From assembly GCF_022761015.1 (NCBI RefSeq), contig NZ_JAKWJQ010000004.1, positions 62,001 to 126,000 of the forward strand: a DNA stretch of 64,000 nucleotides, written 5' to 3'. This DNA is from Humibacter sp. RRB41. Its GTDB lineage: Bacteria; Actinomycetota; Actinomycetes; Actinomycetales; Microbacteriaceae. Below the pieces are notes generated by a model that was not told the origin of the DNA, searched no databases, and worked only from the letters and a program-made list of their open reading frames with translations. Shown one piece after another: positions 7,698 to 15,930 of the stretch (position 1 is the first letter of the stretch; each line of letters begins with the position of its first letter). The position numbers and the translations under genes are program-made.

Positions 7698-9239
7698 CTA
7701 CGCCTTCGACACCTCGAGCTCGACGACCGCCCAGGAGAGCGCGGGCAGGGAGACTCGCAGGGTTCCTCCGTCGACGGCCGCGCTCGCAAGCGGAGTCAGG
7801 CCGACGCGATCCTGACTCTGCTCGTTGTTCGTGGCGAAGCGATCTCCGTTCTCGGGGATCTCGAGCACTTCGGCACGCGTGATCCGCGAGGCGTCGAAGC
7901 CACGCAGGTTCACCTCGACGTCTGCGGCCTCGTCGAGCCCGCGGTTCGCGAAGAAGAAGGCGACACGGCCGGACTCCTCGTCCCAGGTCGCACTGGCATC
8001 CACGAGATCGGTGTCGCCGAACTTCGCGGTCTCGTAGCGATCGCTGGTCACGGACAGGCGCAGGATCTCGCCGCGGGCCAGTTCGGACATCCGAGCGAAC
8101 GGCCAGAAGATGGACTGACGCCATGCGGGCCCGTTCTCTTCGCTGCGGATCGGCGCGATCACGTTGACGAGCTGCGCCTGGTTCGCGATCGAGACACGAT
8201 CGCCGTGGCGCAGCAGTGAGTTGAGCAGGGTGCCGACGACGACGGCATCCGTCACGTTGTACTCGTCCTCGATGATGCGCGGATGCTCGTGCCACTCGCC
8301 GCGCGCCTCGATCGTCCCCGGCATGTCGTCGCCCTCGCGAGCGGTCTGGTACCAGACGTTCCACTCGTCGAACGAGAGGTTGATGAACTTGGAGTGCTTG
8401 CCGCGGGCGCGCACCGAGTCGGCCGTCGCGATGACGCCGTCGATGAAGAGATCCATGTCGACGCCGGACGCGAGGAAGCTCGCGACGTCGCCGTCCTTCT
8501 CCTCGTAGTAGGCGTGCAGCGACACGTAGTCGACCACGTCGTACGTGTGGCCCAGCACGGTCTGCTCCCACTCGCCGAACGTGGGCATGCCGCGGTTGGA
8601 GCTGCCGCTGGCGACGAGCTCGATCGACGGGTCGACCAGGCGCATGGCCTTGCCGGCCTCCTGCGCGAGGCGGCCGTACTCGTCGGCGGTCTTGTGGCCG
8701 ATCTGCCACGGCCCGTCCATCTCGTTGCCGAGACACCACAGCTTGATGCCGAACGGGTCGGATGCGCCGTTCTTCTTTCGCAGGTCGCTCAGGTAGGTGC
8801 CGCCCGGGTGGTTGGCATACTCGACGAGCTCGCGAGCTGCATCGACACCGCGGGTGCCGAGGTTGATCGCCTCCATGATCTCGACGTTCGCCTTCTCTGC
8901 CCAGCCGGCGAATTCGTGCAGGCCGAAGGCATTGGTCTCGACGGTGTGCCATGCGCCGTCGAGGCGGCGCGGGCGCTGGTCGACGGGTCCGACGCCGTCT
9001 TCCCAGTTGTAGCCGGAGACGAAGTTGCCGCCCGGGTAGCGCACGACACTGACACCGAGCTCCTTCACGAGGTCGAGCACATCGAGGCGATAGCCGTTCT
9101 CGTCGGCGTCCGGATGCCCCGGTTCGTATATTCCGGTGTAGACGCAGCGGCCCATGTGTTCGACGAAATTGCCGAACAACCGCCGGGGAACGGGGCCGAC
9201 CGTGAAGTCGCGATCGACGGTGATAGTGGCGCGAGACAT
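7698..9239 (-). CDS. abfA: Alpha-L-arabinofuranosidase, glycoside hydrolase family 51
   Basis: Cytoplasmic enzyme of 513 residues releasing L-arabinose from arabino-oligosaccharides. Hallmarks are FGNFVEHMGRCVYTGIYEP near the N-terminus, VVRYPGGNFVSGYNWEDGVGP, the acid/base glutamate in GNEMDG (Glu173) and the nucleophile in FDEWNVWY (Glu292), positions typical of GH51. The C-terminal beta domain runs from about residue 390. No signal peptide is present. ATG 9239 is preceded by AAGGAG; an open extension of 133 codons upstream is rejected because it would lack this site and is unrelated to the family. It is divergent from the sugar ABC genes, which presumably import its substrate. Confidence 0.95.
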   Translation of the reverse strand: MSRATITVDRDFTVGPVPRRLFGNFVEHMGRCVYTGIYEPGHPDADENGYRLDVLDLVKELGVSVVRYPGGNFVSGYNWEDGVGPVDQRPRRLDGAWHTVETNAFGLHEFAGWAEKANVEIMEAINLGTRGVDAARELVEYANHPGGTYLSDLRKKNGASDPFGIKLWCLGNEMDGPWQIGHKTADEYGRLAQEAGKAMRLVDPSIELVASGSSNRGMPTFGEWEQTVLGHTYDVVDYVSLHAYYEEKDGDVASFLASGVDMDLFIDGVIATADSVRARGKHSKFINLSFDEWNVWYQTAREGDDMPGTIEARGEWHEHPRIIEDEYNVTDAVVVGTLLNSLLRHGDRVSIANQAQLVNVIAPIRSEENGPAWRQSIFWPFARMSELARGEILRLSVTSDRYETAKFGDTDLVDASATWDEESGRVAFFFANRGLDEAADVEVNLRGFDASRITRAEVLEIPENGDRFATNNEQSQDRVGLTPLASAAVDGGTLRVSLPALSWAVVELEVSKA

Positions 9240-9718
9240 GGAACTCCTTGGGTGACGTGGCCTCGCCGCGAACCGCGAGGGACCTCGTCGCGTCCGGGCA
9301 AGAAACAGTATTACATCGTTGGAGTGAACGGCAAAGCCCGGCATTCGGAATTCAGCATCGTCCGGCGGAAGTGCTCCCGCCGGATGCGCGATCACGACTG
9401 CGCGCTGCTGACCCGGCATCGCGAGGGTGTCGGCTCGGCCCGTGTTCGAGGGGCACGGAACCGATCGTCGACGTCGTTTCAGCGATTCTTCGCCTCCACC
9501 ACCCGAAATCGGTCGCGCTCTGAAGGGGACCGCTCGGGGGACGGCTGCACGCAGTCGAATACGACGTGCGAAACGGGTGTTGCGCACGCCACGGCGGATG
9601 CTACGGTTACCACGTTGAAATCCGGTGGGAGCGGTCACATGACCGTCATTCCGCGGTTTTCGGCCGGGCGATCGCCCCAGGAATCACAGCAATTCACGAC
9701 AAGGAGGTCGTCAAAGAC
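9240..9718. promoter_or_regulatory. Divergent control region of the arabinoside locus
   Basis: This 479-bp gap has no convincing gene. Rightward, TTGCGC (9580-9585) and TACGGT (9602-9607) are separated by 16 bp. Two related sites, TTACATCGTTGGA (9311-9323) and TTACCACGTTGAA (9607-9619), match at 10 of 13 positions, each centred on CG as in LacI-family operators. The second abuts the -10 element; the first covers a possible leftward promoter (TAATAC on the minus strand). The middle of the gap shows nothing recognisable. Confidence 0.4.
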
Positions 9719-11071
9719 ATGGCGATGAGCAACAGATCGCTCTCCCGGCGCGGATTTCTCGCAGCCGGGCTGGGCGCGGCCGCGGTCCCACTGCTGGCGG
9801 GCTGCTCGAGCAACCTCGGGACCACGGTGGTCTCCGGCCTGTTCGGTACGAGGCTGCCGACCGACACCCTCGTCTACTGGAACCTGTTCGGCGGCGGCGA
9901 CGGCACCCGCATGGAGGCGATGGAGGCCGGGTACCGCAAGCAGTACGGGCCGAACTCCCTGCAGGCGACCACGTTCGCGTGGGGCAATCCCTACTACACG
10001 AAGGTGACCCTCGCCACGGTCGGCAACAAGCCGCCGGACGTGGCGGTCTCGCACCTCACCCGCGCCAAGCCGCTGTGGAGCGGCGGGCTGCTGGAGCCCA
10101 TCACCGAAGACGATCTGGCGCTGGTGGGACTGAGCGCCTCGGACTTCTCCAAGCGCCCGTGGGATGCCCAGCGCACCGACGGCCAGAACATCGCGATCCC
10201 GCTCGACACGCATCCGATCGTCGCGTTCTTCAACGCCGACGTGTGCAAGAAGGCCGGCTTGCTGACCTCCGCGGGCAGGCTCAAGAACCTCGACGACATG
10301 GACAAGTTCGAAGCCGCACTCGCCGCCATCAGCAAGGTCACGGGTGGCGTGGCGATGACGATCCCGAACGTCGGCGGAGAGACGGCGACGCCGTGGCGTG
10401 TGTTCTGGACGTTCTACAACCAGCACAAGGGCGTCTCGCCGTTCCTGTCCGACAACGGATCGAAGCTGACGGTCGACGCGGATGTCTGGGGCGAGGTGAA
10501 CGACAGGCTCCAGTCCTGGGTGAAGAAGGGCTGGGTGAACAAAGCTCTCGACTATGCGACCGCCGAGTCCTACATGTTCACGGGCAAGGCCGGCATCTAT
10601 CTCGAAGGCGAGTGGGAGATCACGACGGCGCAGTCCATCAAGGGGTTGAAGTTCGGAATGGCGCCCATCCCGACCCTCTACGACACGCCTGCAACGCAAG
10701 CCGATTCGCACACGTTCGTGCTGCCGCGCAAGGACCGCACCGACGAGCAGCGCAAGCAGGCGATGCTCTTCATCAAGTCGATGCTCGACCAGAGTCTCAC
10801 GTGGGCAAAGGGCGGACACATTCCGGCCTACCTCCCGGTGGCTGACAGCGCGGCGTACAAGGCGCTTTCTCCGCAGTCGGACTACGCCTCGGCCGCTGAG
10901 CATGCGGTCTACGACGATCCGGCCTGGTACGGCGGATCGGGATCCACCTTCGAGGGCATCGTCGGTGCCCAGCTCGGGCTGATCCAACAGCTTGCGCTCA
11001 CTCCTCAGGCGGCCCTGCAGGGCGTCAAGGATCAACTCGGTGTGTACCTGAACACCCCGAGCCCACTCTGA
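9719..11071 (+). CDS. Sugar ABC transporter substrate-binding lipoprotein (family 1), Tat-type signal
   Basis: Binding protein of the carbohydrate importer, 450 residues from ATG 9719, which has AAGGAGG 11 bases upstream (a second ATG six bases on is too far). The signal carries a twin-arginine SRRGFLAAG motif (Arg10-Arg11) and the lipobox LLAGC with lipid on Cys29, so it is probably exported folded and anchored outside. The body has family-1 features: a periplasmic-type start at DTLVYWNLFGGGDG, AMTIPN and YLEGEWEITTAQ. It opens a SBP-permease-permease operon facing the arabinofuranosidase; an arabino-oligosaccharide ligand is inferred from context. Confidence 0.93.
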   Translation: MAMSNRSLSRRGFLAAGLGAAAVPLLAGCSSNLGTTVVSGLFGTRLPTDTLVYWNLFGGGDGTRMEAMEAGYRKQYGPNSLQATTFAWGNPYYTKVTLATVGNKPPDVAVSHLTRAKPLWSGGLLEPITEDDLALVGLSASDFSKRPWDAQRTDGQNIAIPLDTHPIVAFFNADVCKKAGLLTSAGRLKNLDDMDKFEAALAAISKVTGGVAMTIPNVGGETATPWRVFWTFYNQHKGVSPFLSDNGSKLTVDADVWGEVNDRLQSWVKKGWVNKALDYATAESYMFTGKAGIYLEGEWEITTAQSIKGLKFGMAPIPTLYDTPATQADSHTFVLPRKDRTDEQRKQAMLFIKSMLDQSLTWAKGGHIPAYLPVADSAAYKALSPQSDYASAAEHAVYDDPAWYGGSGSTFEGIVGAQLGLIQQLALTPQAALQGVKDQLGVYLNTPSPL

Positions 11072-11103
11072 CCCAAGAATCTTCGACCGGAGGAAACAAG
11101 GAC

Positions 11104-12081
11104 GTGACCACCGCATCCGTCACACAAGCGCGTCCCCGCACCGCGCGGGGACTGTCGACGACCTATACGAAATCACCGCTGCATCGCAAGGACAGTCGAA
11201 GCGCCTGGCTCTTCATCGCGCCGTTCGGCATCTTCTACCTGGCGTTCCTGCTCGGACCGACCATCTACATGCTCGTGATGAGCTTCTTCAACACGTCGCT
11301 GGTGCACACCGGCCTCGGTTCGTTCGCGGGGTTCGCGAACTACGCCGAGATGCTCAGCCGCCCGGACTTCTGGAGCTCGCTGTGGCACACGCTGCAGTTC
11401 ACGATCTACACGACGCCACCCTTGGTCATCCTGGCGTTCATCTTCGCCGTGCTGACCAACCGGATGAACAGGGGTCAGTGGTTTTTCCGCCTCGCGTTCT
11501 TCCTGCCGTTCATCCTGCCGTCGGCGACGATCTCGTTGATCTGGGTGTTCATCTTCACGCCCAGCACCGGACTGTGGGCGCTCGTGCAGTCCTGGTTCGG
11601 GATGACACCGGGCTCCGGCGTGCTCTCGAGCCCGAACACCGCGATGATCGGCATCGCCATCGCAACGCTCTGGTGGACGCTCGGGTTCAACTACGTGCTC
11701 TACCTGGCAGGCCTGCAGGAGATTCCGCGCGAGCTGTACGAGGCGGCGGCCGTCGACGGCGCAACGGCGTGGTCGCAGATCAGGTTCATCACGCTGCCGT
11801 TGCTGAACCGCACGACGACCCTGGTCGTGCTGCTGCAGATCATCGCCAGCCTCAAGATCTTCGACCAGGTCTATCTGATGACGAGCGGTGGACCCGGTGT
11901 CTCGACCCAGGTCTCGCTGCAGCTGATCACAGGTACGGCGTTCACGGACAACCGGCTCGGTGCAGGGTCGGCCGCGAGCGTTCTGCTCTTCATCGTCATC
12001 ATCGTGATTGCGATCATTCGCGAGATCGTCGATCGCGTCTCTGCGAGAAACGATCGCGCAGCAGCCGGAAAGGAGGCCTGA
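11104..12081 (+). CDS. Carbohydrate ABC transporter permease, MalF/UgpA type
   Basis: First membrane subunit of the sugar importer, 325 residues starting at GTG 11104, with CGGAGG about eight bases upstream. Helix 1 lies in AWLFIAPFGIFYLAFLLGP (about 33-52). The permease domain ends with the EAA loop IPRELYEAAAVDGATAWSQIRFITLP, the MalF-type form. It is 32 bp downstream of the binding protein. No ATPase gene is present in the locus; carbohydrate importers of this type often share a common MsmK-like ATPase encoded elsewhere. Confidence 0.94.
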   Translation: MTTASVTQARPRTARGLSTTYTKSPLHRKDSRSAWLFIAPFGIFYLAFLLGPTIYMLVMSFFNTSLVHTGLGSFAGFANYAEMLSRPDFWSSLWHTLQFTIYTTPPLVILAFIFAVLTNRMNRGQWFFRLAFFLPFILPSATISLIWVFIFTPSTGLWALVQSWFGMTPGSGVLSSPNTAMIGIAIATLWWTLGFNYVLYLAGLQEIPRELYEAAAVDGATAWSQIRFITLPLLNRTTTLVVLLQIIASLKIFDQVYLMTSGGPGVSTQVSLQLITGTAFTDNRLGAGSAASVLLFIVIIVIAIIREIVDRVSARNDRAAAGKEA

Positions 12082-12082
12082 C

Positions 12083-12994
12083 ATGGCGATCTCCACGCCT
12101 CGGCCGCGCATGAAATCCCCCGTGTCCGGCGCCGCACCCGCAGCGCGGTCGTCGCAGTCGAAATCGAAGGTGAGCGGCCGCTCCTTCAACATCGTGTCGC
12201 TGATCGTGCTGATCGTCTTCGCGATCGTGTGGCTGATCCCCAGCTTGTTCGCGCTGAAGACGTCGCTGACCTCGAACGGCACAGCGGCGCTCGGCGCCTC
12301 GTCGATCCTGACCGACTGGAACCCGACGATCGCTTCGTACGCGTCGTACTTCCAATCCGGGGACATCTGGAACTGGTACATCGCCAGCGGCATCACGTCC
12401 GTCGTCACCGCGGTGCTCACGGTCTTCTTCGCATCGATGACCGCGTTCGCTCTGTCGCGACTGAAGTTCCGCGGATCGAACGTGGTGCTTCTGCTGATCA
12501 TCCTGGGCATCATGATCCCCAGCCAGGTGCTCATCGTGCCGATCTTCCAAGAGCTGAATGCGATGAGCCTGCTGAACACCTACTGGTCGGTGATCTTCCC
12601 CCAGGTGCCGGCCGTGATCGCGGTGTTCATCTTCAAGCAGTTCTTCGACGGGCTCCCCGTCGAGTTGGAGGAAGCCGCGAGAATCGATGGCGCCAACCTC
12701 TGGCGGGTGTACTGGTCAGTGGTGCTGCCGCTGTCGCGGCCGGTGATCGCCGCGGTGATCATTCTGACGTTCGTCGGCGTCTGGAACAACCTGCTGTTGC
12801 CGCTGTTCGTGCTCTCGAACCCCGACCTGATGACCGTTCCGGTCGGTCTGGCGACGGTGCAGGGCAGCTACGGTCAGCGTTATGCAGACATCCAGGCGGG
12901 CGCCATGCTGGCTGCGCTGCCGCTGATCATCCTGTACCTGATCTTCCAGCGGCAGATCGTCGAGGGTGTGACCGGGAGCGGCCTGAAGGGCTGA
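12083..12994 (+). CDS. Carbohydrate ABC transporter permease, MalG/UgpE type
   Basis: Second membrane subunit of the sugar importer, 303 residues. ATG 12083 is preceded by AAGGAGG and lies one base after the preceding stop. After a basic, Ser/Pro-rich N-terminus the first helix is near residues 35-55; the EAA loop reads LPVELEEAARIDGANLWRVYWSVVLPLSRP and the chain ends with QRQIVEGVTGSGLKG, a standard MalG-type ending. Followed by a convergent hairpin and the LacI gene. Confidence 0.94.
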   Translation: MAISTPRPRMKSPVSGAAPAARSSQSKSKVSGRSFNIVSLIVLIVFAIVWLIPSLFALKTSLTSNGTAALGASSILTDWNPTIASYASYFQSGDIWNWYIASGITSVVTAVLTVFFASMTAFALSRLKFRGSNVVLLLIILGIMIPSQVLIVPIFQELNAMSLLNTYWSVIFPQVPAVIAVFIFKQFFDGLPVELEEAARIDGANLWRVYWSVVLPLSRPVIAAVIILTFVGVWNNLLLPLFVLSNPDLMTVPVGLATVQGSYGQRYADIQAGAMLAALPLIILYLIFQRQIVEGVTGSGLKG

Positions 12995-13002
12995 TCGAAC
13001 GC

Positions 13003-13052
13003 ACGAAGGGCCCTGTTCGACCGGATGTCATCGGTCGGGCAGAGCCCTTCGT
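13003..13052. terminator. Bidirectional hairpin between convergent permease and LacI genes
   Basis: ACGAAGGGC (13003-13011) pairs with GCCCTTCGT (13044-13052), and inside it CGACCG pairs with CGGTCG. It occupies most of the 93-bp convergent gap. There is no clear T-run, but stems like this are the common terminator form in high-GC actinobacteria. Confidence 0.7.
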
Positions 13053-13087
13053 CGTGTTCACCCATCGGGTTGCACACGGCCGGAGCG

Positions 13088-14095
13088 TCAACCGTTGCGC
13101 GTGCTCTCGCGCTCGATGATGCGGTGCGGGATGTTCGTCACCGTGATCGGTCGTGAGCGATCCGTGATGCGCTCGGAGAGATGGTCGAGCGCTGCGTCGG
13201 TGAAGGCGTGTTTGTCGAACGAGACCGTCGTCAACGGGGGAGTGGCGAAACGCCCGTCGGCCACGTCGTCGAAGCCCGCGACCGAGACGCCCTGAGGCAC
13301 CTGGACGCCACGCCGCCACAGCTCGCTCAGCACGCCGATCGCGAGGGAGTCGGTGAAGCAGAAGAAGGCATCCGGAACGCGTTCGCGGTCGAGGAACGCG
13401 CGCACGGCCTCTGCGCCGCCGCGCGGCTCCCACCCGTCGCATCCGATCTCGAGGATCGGATCGTGCGGGATGCCGGCATCGGCGAGCGCTCTGCGGTAGC
13501 CGCTGGTGCGCAGCCGCGCGGTGAACGTGTTGCTCGTGACGGGCGATCCGACGACGGCGATGCGTCGCAGGCCATGCCCGATGAGAGTGGTCGTCATGTC
13601 GTACGCTGCCTGGTCGGGGTCGACGCGTACCTGGTCGAGGCGGTTCTGCTCCACCTCGCCGATCAGCACGGCTGGCGGCACCTGTGATTCGTCGTCGGGG
13701 AGTGCCAACTCGTCGGAGACGATCGGGTTCAGCACAAGTCCGTCGATCATGCGAGCCCGTGCTCTCGACAGCAGCTCGGCTTCGCGCTCCGGCTTGCCGC
13801 CGGTCTCCTCGATCTGCACTCCCCAGCCGCGGTCGTGAGCGCCCTCGACGAAGTGGTGCGCCATCTCGGCGGAGTAGGCGGTGGCGAGGTCGGGCAGGGC
13901 CAGCGCGATCACGCCGGAGCGACCGTTGCGCAGACCGCGTGCGCTGAGGTTGGGAACGTAGTCGAGCTCGACCAGGGCCGCCTCGACTCGCTCCTTCGTC
14001 TCGGGGCGCACGAAGACGACCCCGTTGATCACATTCGAGACTGTCTTCGGAGAGACGCCGGCGAGCGCGGCCACATCTTTGACAGTTGCGCGCAT
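13088..14095 (-). CDS. LacI-family transcriptional regulator
   Basis: Sugar-responsive repressor of 335 residues. The N-terminal HTH is TVKDVAALAGVSPKTVSNVIN (residues about 4-23) with the hinge region through YVPNLSARGLRNGRSG, followed by a periplasmic-binding-like sensor domain (VIALALPDLATAYSAEMAHH; VAGFDDVADGRFATPPLTTV). ATG 14095 has AAAGGTGG upstream. It stands convergent to the sugar permease genes and is the obvious candidate regulator of the arabinofuranosidase/importer region. The effector is likely arabinose or an arabinoside by context only. Confidence 0.92.
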   Translation of the reverse strand: MRATVKDVAALAGVSPKTVSNVINGVVFVRPETKERVEAALVELDYVPNLSARGLRNGRSGVIALALPDLATAYSAEMAHHFVEGAHDRGWGVQIEETGGKPEREAELLSRARARMIDGLVLNPIVSDELALPDDESQVPPAVLIGEVEQNRLDQVRVDPDQAAYDMTTTLIGHGLRRIAVVGSPVTSNTFTARLRTSGYRRALADAGIPHDPILEIGCDGWEPRGGAEAVRAFLDRERVPDAFFCFTDSLAIGVLSELWRRGVQVPQGVSVAGFDDVADGRFATPPLTTVSFDKHAFTDAALDHLSERITDRSRPITVTNIPHRIIERESTRNG

Positions 14096-14134
14096 AGCCC
14101 CACCTTTCGCCCAACTGAGCCTATCGAGATGTGT

Positions 14135-14159
14135 CGAGTGCGCCGCGTCGGCGCACTCG
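14135..14159. promoter_or_regulatory. Perfect 11-bp inverted repeat between lacI and carboxylesterase genes
   Basis: CGAGTGCGCCG and CGGCGCACTCG are separated by three bases. The element is 40 bp upstream of the lacI start and 130 bp upstream of the esterase. It does not resemble the candidate LacI sites at 9311 and 9607, so it may serve another factor or fold in RNA. Confidence 0.4.
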
Positions 14160-14289
14160 GGCTGCTCGGCCACCACCCTGCCGAGGTGCCGAGCCAGGGC
14201 ACCGTACGTAGAGTGACAGCATCCGGTCATGGTGATTCGACTCCGTGCACGAGGCGTCGTGCCGGTGGGGATCGCATCGGGGGTCGGCC

Positions 14290-15906
14290 GTGAAGGCACT
14301 GCGAGGGCAGGATGACGCGCTCGACGTCCACGTGTCGGGCGGAACCGTGCGCGGCGTCGCCGAAGGGCGGACGATCGCGTGGCGGGGCATCCCGTATGCA
14401 GCATCGACGGGTCGGACCGCCCGATTCCGCGCGCCTCTGCCGCCTGCTCCGTGGCCGGGGGTGCGCGACGGGTCGCGATACGGCGACATCGCTCCGCAAT
14501 CTCATCACGGACAGTTCAACGGCGCAGGCGCACAGGTGCCGTCGAGCGAGGATTGCCTGAGTGTCAACGTGCGGGTTGCCGCACGCACCTGGGGTGCGTC
14601 CTCTGCCGCCCAGCCCGTCATGGTCTTCATCCACGGCGGCGGTTACAGCACAGGTTCGTCGCGCGACTTCTCCGGTCAAGGCGAAGGTTTCGTGCTCGGC
14701 GGACCCGTGGTGTACGTGAGTTTCAACTATCGGCTCGGAGCTCTCGGCTACCTCGATTTCACCCGATACGGCTCGCAGAGCAGACCGATCGAGAGCAATC
14801 TCGGGCTTCGCGACCAGGTGGCCCTTCTGCGCTGGGTTCGAGAGAACATCGCGGTGTTCGGCGGTGATCCCGGCAACGTCACCATCTTCGGGGAGTCAGC
14901 GGGTGGAAACGCCGTCACAACTCTGATGGCCACGCCGGCGGCCGGCGGACTGTTCGCGCGCGCCATCGCCCAGAGCTCACCGACGAACGCGATCTACACA
15001 CCCGATGTCACGGCGCGGTGGGCGGCGGAGTTCGTCGACATCCTGCGCGATCAGCTCGCCGGGCGCGTCCGCCACAACGGCCGACGCAAGCCTGTCGAGC
15101 GCGGGGAGCCACGACACGGCGAGGAACCCGGCGCCGGGCTCGAGTTGCTCATCACGGCGTCGCCCGCCGAACTCGTGAACGCTGCGGTGACGCTTCAGAT
15201 CCGCACACCGGATGCCTATCCCGGCGCATTCTGCCTGGCCCCGGTGATCGACGGCGACTTCCTGCCCGAACGACCGATGACCGCGTTCCGTCGAGGACGG
15301 GCGCATCGCGTGCCGCTGATCATCGGCACGAATGAACGGGAGGGCTCGATCTTCCGTGGCAGGATCGACATTCTGCCGCGTTCGCCTGCGCGCATCCAGG
15401 CGCTGTTCGACGCGGCACCGCCCGAGTCGCGCGAGCAGATGCGGCGTGTGTACGACCGGTTCGCCAGTCGTCGGGCGGTAGCGGACTTCAGCGGTGACTT
15501 CGGGTTCTGGTACCCGACGTCGAGGGTCGCCGATTTTCATTCACGGTTCGCGGACGTGCACGCTTACCGTTTCGATTTCGCGCCACGCCTTCTGAAGATC
15601 GCGGGGCTGGACGCCACGCACGGCGTCGAGATGTTCGCGCTGTTCGGCAGGATCGACGATCCGACAGCTCGTGCCTTCACGGCGATAGGGGGACGTGAGG
15701 CATACGCACGGGCGGGCGAGCGGATGCGCGTCGAGTGGCTGAACTTCGCCGGAACTGGCCGCGTGTCCGAGGGCTGGCCGGCGTACCGCGAGCCGGAGCG
15801 GGCGACGTTGTTGATCGATGACCGCAACAGCGTCGCGCACGACCCGTGGCACGAACGCCGCGAAGCGTGGAACCGATTCCTTCCGGAACTCGCCGACGAC
15901 GCCTGA
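14290..15906 (+). CDS. Type B carboxylesterase (PnbA-like)
   Basis: Alpha/beta-hydrolase of 538 residues acting on carboxylic esters. The oxyanion segment HGGGYSTGS lies near residue 114, the nucleophile elbow GESAGG places Ser203, and NLGLRDQVALLRWVRENIAVFGGDPGNVTIFG before it is the family signature; the catalytic acid is probably in GTNEREG and the His in ATHGVEMFALFG. No signal peptide is seen, so it is probably cytoplasmic. GTG 14290 fits the conserved start (RGIPYA follows at the usual distance); an in-frame GTG at 14245 would add 15 unlike residues. Neighbouring the arabinoside locus, it might remove acyl groups from plant glycans, but that is speculation. Confidence 0.88.
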   Translation: MKALRGQDDALDVHVSGGTVRGVAEGRTIAWRGIPYAASTGRTARFRAPLPPAPWPGVRDGSRYGDIAPQSHHGQFNGAGAQVPSSEDCLSVNVRVAARTWGASSAAQPVMVFIHGGGYSTGSSRDFSGQGEGFVLGGPVVYVSFNYRLGALGYLDFTRYGSQSRPIESNLGLRDQVALLRWVRENIAVFGGDPGNVTIFGESAGGNAVTTLMATPAAGGLFARAIAQSSPTNAIYTPDVTARWAAEFVDILRDQLAGRVRHNGRRKPVERGEPRHGEEPGAGLELLITASPAELVNAAVTLQIRTPDAYPGAFCLAPVIDGDFLPERPMTAFRRGRAHRVPLIIGTNEREGSIFRGRIDILPRSPARIQALFDAAPPESREQMRRVYDRFASRRAVADFSGDFGFWYPTSRVADFHSRFADVHAYRFDFAPRLLKIAGLDATHGVEMFALFGRIDDPTARAFTAIGGREAYARAGERMRVEWLNFAGTGRVSEGWPAYREPERATLLIDDRNSVAHDPWHERREAWNRFLPELADDA

Positions 15907-15930
15907 TGCGCCTCTGCGCCGGCGCGCTGA

